Source: Streptomyces griseus subsp. griseus (GTDB taxonomy: Bacteria; Actinomycetota; Actinomycetes; Streptomycetales; Streptomycetaceae). Taken from it: DNA of 64,000 nucleotides. A program made the position numbers and the translations under genes. Location: positions 1,550,001 to 1,614,000 of the forward strand of contig NZ_CP032543.1 of assembly GCF_003610995.1 (NCBI RefSeq). The letters run 5' to 3'. A model generated the notes under the pieces. That model did not search any database and was not told the DNA's origin. It saw only the letters and a list, made by a program, of their open reading frames with translations. Positions 1-11,719 of the stretch are shown piece by piece (positions within the stretch are counted from its first letter, which is position 1; each line of letters opens with the position of its first letter).

Positions 1-3775
<3,775 letters not shown>

Positions 3776-3907
3776 CGGCTCTCCCGTCGTCGTCGTGGCA
3801 TTTGCGGTGCCGAGGGACGACGTTGGCCCTCTGCGAAATTTCGTGCAGGTTACATGATGGGGCGCTTCTCAAGAAGCGGAAGGCTTGTTCCAACATACGG
3901 ACACCGT

Positions 3908-3950
3908 GGTGACCGGAAGTTACTGGGTGACCAGAGGTGACCGGCTGACC
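3908..3950. promoter_or_regulatory. GGTGACC repeats upstream of gltB
   Basis: GGTGACC occurs at 3908-3914, 3926-3932 and 3936-3942, followed by the variant GGCTGACC ending at 3950. The group lies about 130-175 bases upstream of the gltB start. The clustering suggests binding sites for a regulator of nitrogen assimilation. This is inference: I do not match it to a known box such as GlnR. Confidence 0.3.
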
Positions 3951-4110
3951 AGGGGTGGGTCGCTGTCGGAACGATCGGCGCCCGGGGGACCCGCAGAGAG
4001 CAGGCGTCGTTGCCTGCGGTGCCTACGGCTCATGCCCGGCGGCAAAGGAAACGAAACCACCGGGTAACGGCTACTTATGTGCAGCCCTGCATAGAGTCTC
4101 ATTTTACGGC

Positions 4111-4128
4111 GGCGGGGTCCGCCCCGCC
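4111..4128 (-). terminator. GC hairpin downstream of VIT gene
   Basis: GGCGGGG (4111-4117) and CCCCGCC (4122-4128) form a 7-bp stem with a four-base loop. Read on the minus strand it lies about 80 bases beyond the transporter stop codon and is followed by GTAAAAT. It is a plausible but not canonical terminator. Confidence 0.4.
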
Positions 4129-4208
4129 CAGAGGGCGGCGCCAAGACGTACGTCACACGGGTTGCCCCACGGTTAAGCCGTTCGGGCGGTCCTGTTACGC
4201 CCGTGCGG

Positions 4209-4940
4209 TCAGCCGGCCGCCACACCGAAGAGCGTGCCCAGCCCGTACGTCAGGGCCGCAGCGGCGCCGCCGAGGGCGAGCTGGCGCAGTCCGCTGAACC
4301 ACCAGCTGCGGGCCGTCACCCGGGCCACCACCGCGCCGCAGCCGAAGAGGCCGGCCAGGGCGAGGAGCACCGAGGGCCACAGGGCGCTCGCGCCGAGGAG
4401 GTAGGGCAGGACGGGGAGCAGGGCACCGAGGGCGAAGGCGCCGAAAGAAGAGGCGGCGGCCACGAGCGGGGAGGGCAGGTCGTTCGGGTCGATGCCCAGC
4501 TCCTCGCGGGCGTGGATCTCCAGCGCCTGCTCCGGGTCGCGCGAGAGCTGCCGGGCCACCTCGCCGGCCAGTGGGGCATCCACGCCCCGGGCCTCGTAGA
4601 GCGCGGCCAGCTCGGCCATCTCGTCCTTGGGGTGCTTACGCAGCTCCCGGCGCTCCACGGCCAGCTCGGCCTCCACCAGCTCGCGCTGCGAGGCGACGGA
4701 GGTGTACTCACCGGCCGCCATGGAGAACGCGCCGGCGGCCAGGCCCGCGAGCCCCGTGATCACGATGGTCTGCTGCGAGACCGCGCCGCCCGCGACACCG
4801 GTCATCAGGGCGAGGTTGGAGACCAGACCGTCCATGGCGCCGAAGACGGCGGGGCGCAGCCAGCCGCCGTTCACGTCCCGGTGGGTGTGGTTGTCCCGGT
4901 GCGCCTCGTGCAGGACGGCGTCGGTCTCGATGATGGCCAC
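4209..4940 (-). CDS. VIT1/CCC1 family metal transporter
   Basis: Membrane protein of 243 residues in the VIT1/CCC1 family, whose members export or store Fe(II) or Mn(II). The family signature is visible: GAMDGLVSNLALMTGVAGG in the first membrane segment, a second segment rich in small residues ending FSMAAGEYTSVASQ, an acidic helical cytoplasmic stretch (about 85-150) that carries metal ligands in relatives, and three C-terminal membrane segments. The start is GTG at 4940 with GGGGAGA upstream. It is transcribed towards gltB but separated by over 400 bases, so it is probably monocistronic. The exact metal cannot be told from sequence. Confidence 0.9.
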   Translation of the reverse strand: MAIIETDAVLHEAHRDNHTHRDVNGGWLRPAVFGAMDGLVSNLALMTGVAGGAVSQQTIVITGLAGLAAGAFSMAAGEYTSVASQRELVEAELAVERRELRKHPKDEMAELAALYEARGVDAPLAGEVARQLSRDPEQALEIHAREELGIDPNDLPSPLVAAASSFGAFALGALLPVLPYLLGASALWPSVLLALAGLFGCGAVVARVTARSWWFSGLRQLALGGAAAALTYGLGTLFGVAAG

Positions 4941-4991
4941 GGTCTACGTCTCCCCTTGTTCCCCCGGCGGGCCGTCACCCCACCAAGCGGT

Positions 4992-5025
4992 TACCTGTAC
5001 AACTTTCGACAAAGTCCAAGGTACG
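4992..5025. promoter_or_regulatory. Candidate operator dyad upstream of VIT gene
   Basis: An imperfect dyad is centred near 5008: outer TACCT (4992-4996) with AGGTA (5019-5023), and inner ACTTT (5002-5006) with AAAGT (5011-5015) around CGAC. On the minus strand it contains TTGGAC followed 17 bases later by AGGTAA, a weak -35/-10 pair about 55 bases ahead of the transporter GTG. It could bind a metal-responsive repressor; this is inference. Confidence 0.35.
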
Positions 5026-5237
5026 CCGGACGGGCGACCTCCGCCAGCAAGGCAGGCCTGACTTACCACCCCTCTGACCTGCGAAGAAAGGCCAGGCTCA
5101 GCTTTCCTGGCCGGTCATCCGAGTGGCCCCTTTCTGCCGCCGTCCGACCTCCGGCCGCGCCCCACGTGGCACATATGCGGACAGGGCCCGGAAACGGACC
5201 CGGAATCGGACGCGCCGGACGAGCGGAGGGCGACGCC

Positions 5238-6332
5238 ATGGACACGGCCGTCGGCAAGGAACGGGCCAGGGGCGCACTGCTGGGTCTGGCGGTCGGGGAC
5301 GCGCTCGGCGCCCCGGCGGAGAATCTGCGGCCCTCGGAGATCCGCCGCCGCTGGGGGCGGATCGAGGGGTTCGTGAGCGAGGACCCGGCGGGCACCGACG
5401 ACACGGAGTACGCGATCTTCTCCGGGCTGCTGCTGGCCCGGCACGGCTCCGCGCTCACCGTCTCCCAGGTGGAGCGGGCCTGGCACCACTGGATCGCCGA
5501 TCTCGACGAGGGCCCGTTCCGGGGCGCCGGGTTCAGTGAGCGCGGCACCCTGGAGAACCTGCGCCGGGGCCTCGCCGCACCGATCTCGGCCCAGCACCGG
5601 CACGCCTGGAGCGACGGCCTCGCGATGCGCGCGGCCCCCTTCGGGGTGTTCGCGGCGGGACGCCCCGCCGAGGCGGCCCGGCTGGTGGCGGTGGACGGCC
5701 GGGTGAGCCACGAGGGTGAGGGGATCTACGGGGGCCAGGCGGTGGCGGCCGGGGTGGCGGCGGCCATGGTCGGCGCGGGCCTCGCCTCGGTGATCGCGGC
5801 GGCGCTGTCGGTGGTCCCGATGGACTCCTGGACGGCCCGCTCACTGCGCCGCGCGGTGGCAGCGGCCCAGCGCCCGTACCCGGACCGCCTCACGATGGAG
5901 CGGGCGGTGCGCTCGGCGGTGGTGATCGGCGGCTACCCGTGGACGGATCTGGCGCCGGAGGCGGTGGGCCTGGCCTTCGGAGCGTTCACGGCGGCCCGGG
6001 GGGACTTCCGTACGGCGGTGCTGACGGCCGTGAACATGGGCCGCGACGCGGATACGACGGCGGCGGTGGCGGGGGCCCTGGCCGGGGCGCTGCACGGGGC
6101 GGTCGCGATCCCGCCGGAGTGGGCGTCGGCGATCGGCCCGGTGCGGGGCAGCTGCCTGCCCTCGATGCGGGGGTACCACGTGCTGGACATCGCGGACCGG
6201 CTGACACCGGAGGGGGCGGAGGCGGTGGGGAGCCCGCAGGAGCGGGGCGGCGGAGGTCGCGAGCCCTCGGCGGTACGGGAGATGGCGTCGGTATCGGCCG
6301 ACTTCGAGCCCGTACGGGAGGAGCGGCGATGA
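5238..6332 (+). CDS. ADP-ribosylglycohydrolase family protein (ARH-1)
   Basis: A 364-residue ARH/DraG-fold protein. This family uses a binuclear Mg/Mn centre to cleave N- or O-glycosidic ADP-ribose bonds. The first metal motif is GTDDTEYAIFSGLL (about residues 53-66) and the second is MGRDADTTAAVAGALAGALHG (about 271-291); both keep the metal-binding Asp residues, so activity is likely. The N-terminal RARGALLGLAVGDALGAP is the typical first helix. The ATG at 5238 follows GGAGGG by eight bases. It is the first gene of a seven-gene run and its stop overlaps the next start (ATGA). The last ~40 residues are low complexity and grade into the repeats of the following gene. The real substrate is unknown. 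Confidence 0.92.
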   Translation: MDTAVGKERARGALLGLAVGDALGAPAENLRPSEIRRRWGRIEGFVSEDPAGTDDTEYAIFSGLLLARHGSALTVSQVERAWHHWIADLDEGPFRGAGFSERGTLENLRRGLAAPISAQHRHAWSDGLAMRAAPFGVFAAGRPAEAARLVAVDGRVSHEGEGIYGGQAVAAGVAAAMVGAGLASVIAAALSVVPMDSWTARSLRRAVAAAQRPYPDRLTMERAVRSAVVIGGYPWTDLAPEAVGLAFGAFTAARGDFRTAVLTAVNMGRDADTTAAVAGALAGALHGAVAIPPEWASAIGPVRGSCLPSMRGYHVLDIADRLTPEGAEAVGSPQERGGGGREPSAVREMASVSADFEPVREERR

Positions 6333-8068
6333 CGACGGCAGGCGAGCCGCGACCCCGTACGGGAGGACCGACCATGGCGACGACAGGCCAGCCTCCACCC
6401 GGTACAGGACGACCGACCACAGCCACGACGGACCAGCCCCCACCTCGCACAGGACGACCGACCACAACCACGACCGACCAGCCCCCACCCCGCACAGGAC
6501 GACCCACCACGACCACGACGGGCGAGGCGGCTGCGGGAGCCGCGGCCGTACACGAGATGAACGGTGCTCCGGCGGTATCCGGGTCCGGCCTCCCGGCGGC
6601 GGAGGCCTGCGTGCGGTCCTGGCCGGCGGCCCCGGGGCGAGCCCCGGTGGCCGACGGGCCACCGGATGCTCCGGGCCTCGCGGCGGCGGAGGCCGAGCGT
6701 GAGGGGCCCAGCTCTCCGGGGACCGCCGCCCCGGACCGCACACCGGGTGACCCCGGGCCCGTCCGGGGCCCGGAAGCGACGGTGGCGCCCGAGACCCGCG
6801 AGCAGGCACGCACGCCCGAGCGAGCGCCCCGCCCGGCAGATCCCGGTGCCCCCGCCCCCTCCCGCCGCGCCCGTATCGAGGGCCTGCTCCTCGGGCTCGC
6901 CTCCGGGGACGCCGCCGGGTGGCCGGCCGCGCGGCATCGGGCGGCCCGGATGCCCGAGTGGACGCGGCGGCTCACCCGGGAGCTGGACACCTTCGCCGAG
7001 CAGAACGCGACCACCACGCTCCCCGTGCCCATCGCGCTCAACCAGCCGCCCGAGCCGCTGCGGCTCGGGCCGTCCGACGACGCCGAGTGGGCCGCGTTCG
7101 CCGCCCGTACGGTGCTGGCGGCGGCCGACGACGCGGACGGCCTCTCCCCGGGGCGCCGGATGCGGGACGCGGTGGACCGGGCCTGGAACGCGCTGGCCGC
7201 CACCGTCGCCGCCGCGAGCGCCCGGGCCCCCGAGGTGGAGGCGGCGGTGCTGCCGCTGCGGGCCCGGATCTCGGTGCGGGCCGGGCTCGGCAATCTGGCC
7301 GCCGGGCTGCGGCCGCCCGCCACCGGGCACGACAACCCGCACTACTTCGACGACGCCGCCTGCGTACGGGCCGCCGTCCTCGCCGTCGTCCACCCGGGCG
7401 CCCCCGAGGAGGCGGCGGCGCTCGCGGAGTTCGACGCCCGCTACACCCAGGACGGCGACGGGGTGCACGGGGCCCGCGCCATGGCCGCCGCGATCGCCGT
7501 GGCGCTGTCCGGGGCGGACGTGGACACGGTGGTGAACGCCGCCCTCGCCCAGCTCCCCGGCGGCACCGAGATCGCCCGCAACGCCGAACACGCGGTCCGC
7601 CTGGCCCGGGAGTTCGCGGACGAGCCCGCCGGGGCGTTCTCCCTGGTCCCGGTCCTGGAGCACCAGATCGTGGACCACGTCTACAGCTACGGGATCGCCG
7701 CCGCCGAGACCGTACCCGTCGCCCTGGCCCTCACCACCGCGGCTCGCGGCGAGATCGCCCAGGCCGTCCCGGCCGCCGCCTGTCTCTCCCGGGTCGCGGA
7801 CTCCGCGCCCGCCCTGGCCGGAGCGCTGACCGGGGCGATCGGCTCGGTCACCGCCGTACCGGCGGGCTGGCGCGAGGCGTGCCGGACGCTCGCGGGCTGT
7901 GCGCTCCCCCGGCTCGCGGGCGTGGATCTGATCGAACTCGCCGGGTTGCTCGCAGCCACGGAACCGGACACCCCGGGTGGACAATTCCGGCATGACGCCC
8001 ACAACGGCCACGGCAGCCGAGCCCGTCCCCGCCCCCTCGACACCGCACTCCCCTCCCGGCCTCGATGA
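6329..8068 (+). CDS. ADP-ribosylglycohydrolase-like protein with repeat N-terminus, probably inactive (ARH-2)
   Basis: As read, 579 residues: a Pro/Thr/Ala-rich N-terminus (1-175) that begins with four 15-residue tandem repeats, then an ARH-like domain (about 178-550). The motif RIEGLLLGLASGDAAGW marks the domain start, and SDDAEWAAF replaces the usual TDDTE. The second metal motif, normally GRDxD(T/S), reads SRVADSAPALAG and so loses one metal Asp. I infer weak or no hydrolase activity, perhaps a partner subunit. Two good starts exist in frame: ATG 6329 (overlapping the previous stop) and ATG 6374, each preceded by GTACGGGAGGA. The end is uncertain: one extra base near 7971-7977 would give TPGWTIPA and a stop at 7995, making a clean ATGA overlap with the next gene. 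Confidence 0.8.
   Translation: MTTAGEPRPRTGGPTMATTGQPPPGTGRPTTATTDQPPPRTGRPTTTTTDQPPPRTGRPTTTTTGEAAAGAAAVHEMNGAPAVSGSGLPAAEACVRSWPAAPGRAPVADGPPDAPGLAAAEAEREGPSSPGTAAPDRTPGDPGPVRGPEATVAPETREQARTPERAPRPADPGAPAPSRRARIEGLLLGLASGDAAGWPAARHRAARMPEWTRRLTRELDTFAEQNATTTLPVPIALNQPPEPLRLGPSDDAEWAAFAARTVLAAADDADGLSPGRRMRDAVDRAWNALAATVAAASARAPEVEAAVLPLRARISVRAGLGNLAAGLRPPATGHDNPHYFDDAACVRAAVLAVVHPGAPEEAAALAEFDARYTQDGDGVHGARAMAAAIAVALSGADVDTVVNAALAQLPGGTEIARNAEHAVRLAREFADEPAGAFSLVPVLEHQIVDHVYSYGIAAAETVPVALALTTAARGEIAQAVPAAACLSRVADSAPALAGALTGAIGSVTAVPAGWREACRTLAGCALPRLAGVDLIELAGLLAATEPDTPGGQFRHDAHNGHGSRARPRPLDTALPSRPR
6332..6538. repeat. 45-bp in-frame tandem repeat (four units plus partial)
   Basis: Units lie at 6332-6376, 6377-6421, 6422-6466 and 6467-6511, with a partial fifth. 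They encode 15-residue units of the type TTDQPPPRTGRPTTT. The third and fourth units are nearly identical, so the expansion is recent. Units one and two also duplicate the ribosome binding site and start codon. Confidence 0.9.
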
Positions 8069-9187
8069 CCGCATCACCCGGGCCCTCGTCGGCGCCGCCG
8101 TCGGGGACGCCCTCGGCGGCCCGGTCGAGGGCTGGACGCCCGAGCAGATCGCCGAGCGCCACGGCGGCCGGGTGACCGGGATCGTCGGCCCCTGGCACGG
8201 CGAGAACTGGCGCACCGCACGCCCCATCGCCCCGTACCACAAGGGCGACGGGCACGTCACCGACGACACCCTGATGACCCACGCCCTGGTCCGGGTCTAC
8301 GACCGCGTACGCGACCACCTCGACGCGTACGCCGTCGCCGATCACCTCGTACCGGATCTGCTCTCCCCGCGCTGGATCCCGGAGCTGGAGGCGGACGCCC
8401 TCCCCTCCAGCGGATCTTCCTGGCGGAGAAGTGGATCGTGGCCCGGCTGCACTACGGGCACGTCGACCCGCGCGAGGCCGGCGCGGGGAACATCGTCAAC
8501 TGCGGGGCCGCGATGTACATGGCCCCGGTCGGGCTGGTGAACGCCGGGCACCCGGAGGCCGCTTACGCCGAGGCGCTGGAGGTCGCCGCGCCCCACCAGT
8601 CCTCCTACGGGCGGGAGGCCGCCGGGGTCTTCGCCGCCGCCGTGGCCGCCGCCTGCCGCCCGGGCGCGACGCCGGGCACGGTGGTCGACGCGGCCCTCGC
8701 GCTCGCGAAGGACGGCACCCGGTCCGCGATCGAAGCCGTCTGCGAAGTCGCCGCGCACCACGACGACTTCGAGTCCGCGCTCGCCCCGCTGCGCGCCGCC
8801 GTGGAGCCGTTCGACACCGTCGGCCCCGACTACCGCTCCCCCTCGCTCGGCGCCCGCCGCCCCTCCCGGCTGCACGCCATCGAGGAACTGCCCATCGCCC
8901 TGGGCATGTTGCTGGTCGGAGGCGGCGACTACCGGCGTACGGTGCTCGGTTCGGTCAACTACGGGCGGGACTGCGACTCCATCGCCACGATGAGCGGCGC
9001 CATCGCGGGCGCGCTGGGCGGTGAGGTCCCGGACGACTGGGCGGAGACGGTGGCGGAGGCGAGCCGGCTGGACCTTCAGGCCCCGGCCCGGACCCTGGCG
9101 CGGGTGACCCGGGAGGTCTTCGCCCGGGACCTGGAGCGCCGCCGGGCCCACGAGGAGGCCTTCACCGCGCTGGCAGGCACGCGGTGA
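7992..9187 (+). pseudogene. ADP-ribosylglycohydrolase (ARH-3), single-base frameshift
   Basis: Third ARH paralogue, about 398 residues when repaired. Frame one gives MTPTTATAAEP through VTDDTLMTHALVRVYDRV to WIPELEADALP. The protein then continues in another frame as LQRIFLAEKWIVARLHYGH to the stop at 9187. Adding one C to the run at about 8400-8413 (GCCCTCCCC) restores one frame. Both metal motifs are intact: GHVTDDTLM and NYGRDCDSIATMSGAIAGALGG. A start at GTG 7977 is also possible. Its end overlaps the next gene (GTGA). I favour a sequencing undercall over a true pseudogene because the rest of the frame is well preserved. Confidence 0.85.
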
Positions 9188-10839
9188 GCGTCGACCTGAG
9201 CGGGGCACGGTCCGGAGGCCCTTACGCGTGCACCACCCGGGCCCAGCCCGAGGCCCCGCATGCCCCTACGCCCCAGGGCCCGCCCGTCCGCCTCACCTGG
9301 GTGCAGCCCGAGGACCTGGTCGGGCACGAGCTGCGGCAGGCCGCGCAGGACGGGCGGGACGCCCGGGGGATCGAGGAGCGGTGGTACGCGGCCGGGGGCT
9401 CCCCCGCCCCGGACCGTGCGGGCGCCTCCGAGCCGGCCGCATCACCGCGCCTGCGCGCACTGGCCGGTGAGCTGCTGGACGAACTCGCCACGCTGGAATC
9501 GCCGTTGGCGGCCGACGAGCCGACCGGCCTGGACGGGATCGTGGCCGCCTGCCCGCAGTGGCCGGGACCCCCGGAGACCGGCCCGGCGGTCGCGGGCCGG
9601 GCCGGGGCGGCCGCCGCCAGCCGGGGCGGAATCGCCGTCGCGGGCCGCGATCAGGCGCCGGCCGGACCGGACCCGACACGCGCCACCGGCCTGGACGGGA
9701 CGGCCGGTGGCGGGCAGGACGGGACGGCCACCACCGGCCGGGACAGGCTGCCCGACGCCGGCCGGGACCGCACGCCCGCCATCACCCTCGCCCGCCTGCA
9801 CGCCGCCTGGCTCGGCCGGGCGGCCGGCTGTCTGCTCGGGAAGCCGGTGGAGAAACTGCCGCTGCACGGCATCCGCGCCCTCGCCCGCGCCACCGGCAAC
9901 TGGCCCCTCACCACCTATTTCACCGCACACGGCGTACCCGCCGAACTCCTCGCCGCCCACCCCTGGAACCGCCGCTCGGCCCCCACCTCGCTCGCCGAGA
10001 ACATCGACGGCATGCCGGAGGACGACGACCTCAACTACCCTCTCCTCACCCTGCTGTTGCTCCAACGGCACGGGCGCTCCTTCACCACCGCCGACCTGGC
10101 CCGCCTCTGGCTGGACGAACTCCCGGCGGGCCGCACCTTCACCGCCGAGCGGATCGCGTACGGCAATCTCCTCGCGGGCGTCGAACCCCCGCGGACCGCC
10201 CGCCTCCGCAACCCCTTCCGTGAGTGGATCGGCGCCCAGATCCGGGCCGATGTGCACGGCTGGACCCACCCCGGCGACCCGGCCGGAGCAGCCGCGCAGG
10301 CCCACCGCGACGCGGTCCTGACCCACACCGCCAACGGGGTCTACGGCGCGATGTTCACGGCGGCCGCGCTCGCCGCGGCAGCGGGCGGTGAGAGCGATGT
10401 GCACGGCTGCCTGGCCGCCGGGCTGCGGGTGGTGCCGCCGCATTCGCGGTACGCCCGGGCGGTCCGGCTGGGCATCGGAACGGCGTGCGCGGAAGGGGAG
10501 TTCGACACCGTCGTGGACCGGCTGCACGCCGCGTATGCCGGCACCCACCACTGGGTACACGTGCTGCCCAACGCCGCCCTCGTCGCCGCCGCTCTCACCC
10601 ACGCCGACGGCGACTTCACCCGGTCGATCGGCAACGCGGTCTCGGGCGGCTGGGACACCGACTCCAACGGGGCCACCGCCGGCTCCCTCGCCGGACTCCT
10701 CGCGGGCACCCCGGCCGCCCTGCCCGACCACTGGACGGCCCCTCTGAAGAACCGCCTCGCCACCTCCGTACCCGGCTTCGGCCAGGTCGGCTTCGACACC
10801 CTCGCCGCACTGACCCACCAGGAGGCTCTGCGCCCATGA
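9184..10839 (+). CDS. ADP-ribosylglycohydrolase family protein, large form (ARH-4)
   Basis: Protein of 551 residues with a GTG start overlapping the previous stop (GTGA). Residues 1-195 form a disordered Ala/Gly/Arg-rich segment with repeated AGRD/TGRD pieces; the ARH domain runs from about 200 to 545. LHAAWLGRAAGCLLGKPVEK opens the domain, MPEDDDLNYPLLTLLLL is the first metal motif, and GGWDTDSNGATAGSLAGLLAG the second, so the metal site looks complete. This subtype has an insert between the two motifs containing IGAQIRADVHGWTHPGDP, unlike the first three paralogues. Its stop overlaps the kinase start (ATGA), implying coupled translation. The N-terminal segment may be partly untranslated if a later start is used. 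Confidence 0.88.
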   Translation: MSVDLSGARSGGPYACTTRAQPEAPHAPTPQGPPVRLTWVQPEDLVGHELRQAAQDGRDARGIEERWYAAGGSPAPDRAGASEPAASPRLRALAGELLDELATLESPLAADEPTGLDGIVAACPQWPGPPETGPAVAGRAGAAAASRGGIAVAGRDQAPAGPDPTRATGLDGTAGGGQDGTATTGRDRLPDAGRDRTPAITLARLHAAWLGRAAGCLLGKPVEKLPLHGIRALARATGNWPLTTYFTAHGVPAELLAAHPWNRRSAPTSLAENIDGMPEDDDLNYPLLTLLLLQRHGRSFTTADLARLWLDELPAGRTFTAERIAYGNLLAGVEPPRTARLRNPFREWIGAQIRADVHGWTHPGDPAGAAAQAHRDAVLTHTANGVYGAMFTAAALAAAAGGESDVHGCLAAGLRVVPPHSRYARAVRLGIGTACAEGEFDTVVDRLHAAYAGTHHWVHVLPNAALVAAALTHADGDFTRSIGNAVSGGWDTDSNGATAGSLAGLLAGTPAALPDHWTAPLKNRLATSVPGFGQVGFDTLAALTHQEALRP

Positions 10840-11719
10840 CCCGTATCGCGGTGCTCGGCAGCACCAACATGGATCTCGTCGCCTACACCGCCCGCGCCCC
10901 GGAACGCGGGGAGACGGTCACCGGCCGGGAGTTCCGGACCGTCCCCGGCGGCAAGGGCGCCAACCAGGCCGTCGCCGCCGCCCACGCGGGCGGCGAGGTG
11001 ACGATGATCGGCGCGGTCGGCGACGACGCGTACGGCGCCCAGCTGCGCGACGGCCTCGAACACGCCGGTGTCGACACGGACTTGCTGCACACCGCCGAGG
11101 GCCCCAGCGGCACCGCGCACATCGTGGTGGACGACTCCGGGTCCAACGCCATCGTGGTGATCCCCGGCGCCAACGGCGTCGTCACCGCGCTCGGCCCCGG
11201 CGAGATCGCGGCCATCGCCGCCGCCGACCTGCTGCTGATGCAGCTCGAACTCCCGCTCTCCGCCGTCGTGGAGGGCGCCCGCGCCGCCCGCGCCCAGGGC
11301 GTACGGACCATCCTCACCCCCTCCCCCGTACAGCCACTGCCCGATGAACTCCTGGACCACATCGACCTGCTGGTGCCCAACGAGCACGAGGCCGCCGAAC
11401 TCTCCGGACAGGCCGAACCGCACGCGGCGGCGGAGATCCTGCTGCGCCAGGTGCCCGAGGTGATCATCACGCTCGGTGCGAGGGGCAGCCTGTACGCGGC
11501 CCGGGGCGGCGAGCCGGTGCTGTTCGAGGCGCCCGAGGTGCGGGCCGTCGACACGACCGGGGCCGGGGACACCTTCGTCGGGGCGCTGGCGGTGGCGCTC
11601 GGGGAGGGCGGCCGGTGGCGAAGGCGCTGGCGTTCGCCTCCTCGGCCGCCGCCCTCTGCGTCCAGAGGCCGGGCGCGTCCACGTCCATGCCGTACCGCAG
11701 CGAGATCGAGGCAGCATGA
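10836..11719 (+). pseudogene. rbsK: Ribokinase / PfkB-family sugar kinase, single-base frameshift near 3' end
   Basis: PfkB-family kinase close to ribokinase, which phosphorylates D-ribose to ribose 5-phosphate. Seen: VLGSTNMDLVAYTARAP at the N-terminus, the substrate motif VPGGKGANQAVAAA, and the catalytic anion-hole motif VDTTGAGDTFVGALAVAL. After residue ~257 (GEGG) the frame breaks; the expected C-terminus PVAKALAFASSAAALCVQRPG continues in another frame to the TGA at 11717-11719. Adding one G in the run at about 11601-11611 restores a ~294-residue protein. ATG 10836 overlaps the previous stop, and the restored stop overlaps the next ATG. The catalytic motif lies before the break, so even the broken product keeps the active-site Asp. 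Substrate preference is inferred from family similarity. Confidence 0.87.

Larger units (their letters stand above)
3776..4208. other. gltB/VIT intergenic region
   Basis: No convincing gene is seen in these 433 bases. They hold the gltB promoter side, a small inverted repeat (3863-3869 with 3872-3878), a group of GGTGACC motifs (3908-3950), an AT-richer patch with a TGCAG-CC-CTGCA palindrome near 4080-4091, and a GC hairpin at 4111-4128. Short open frames here lack coding character. Confidence 0.6.

Noticed and set aside
4080..4091. ArgR-type box near the VIT gene
   Set aside because: TGCAGCCCTGCA is symmetric but only weakly like an ARG box, and no arginine gene is nearby.
5933..8269. 778-codon minus-strand frame opposite the ARH genes
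   Set aside because: Low-complexity, Gly/Arg-rich mirror of the plus-strand ARH domains, which carry the conserved motifs.
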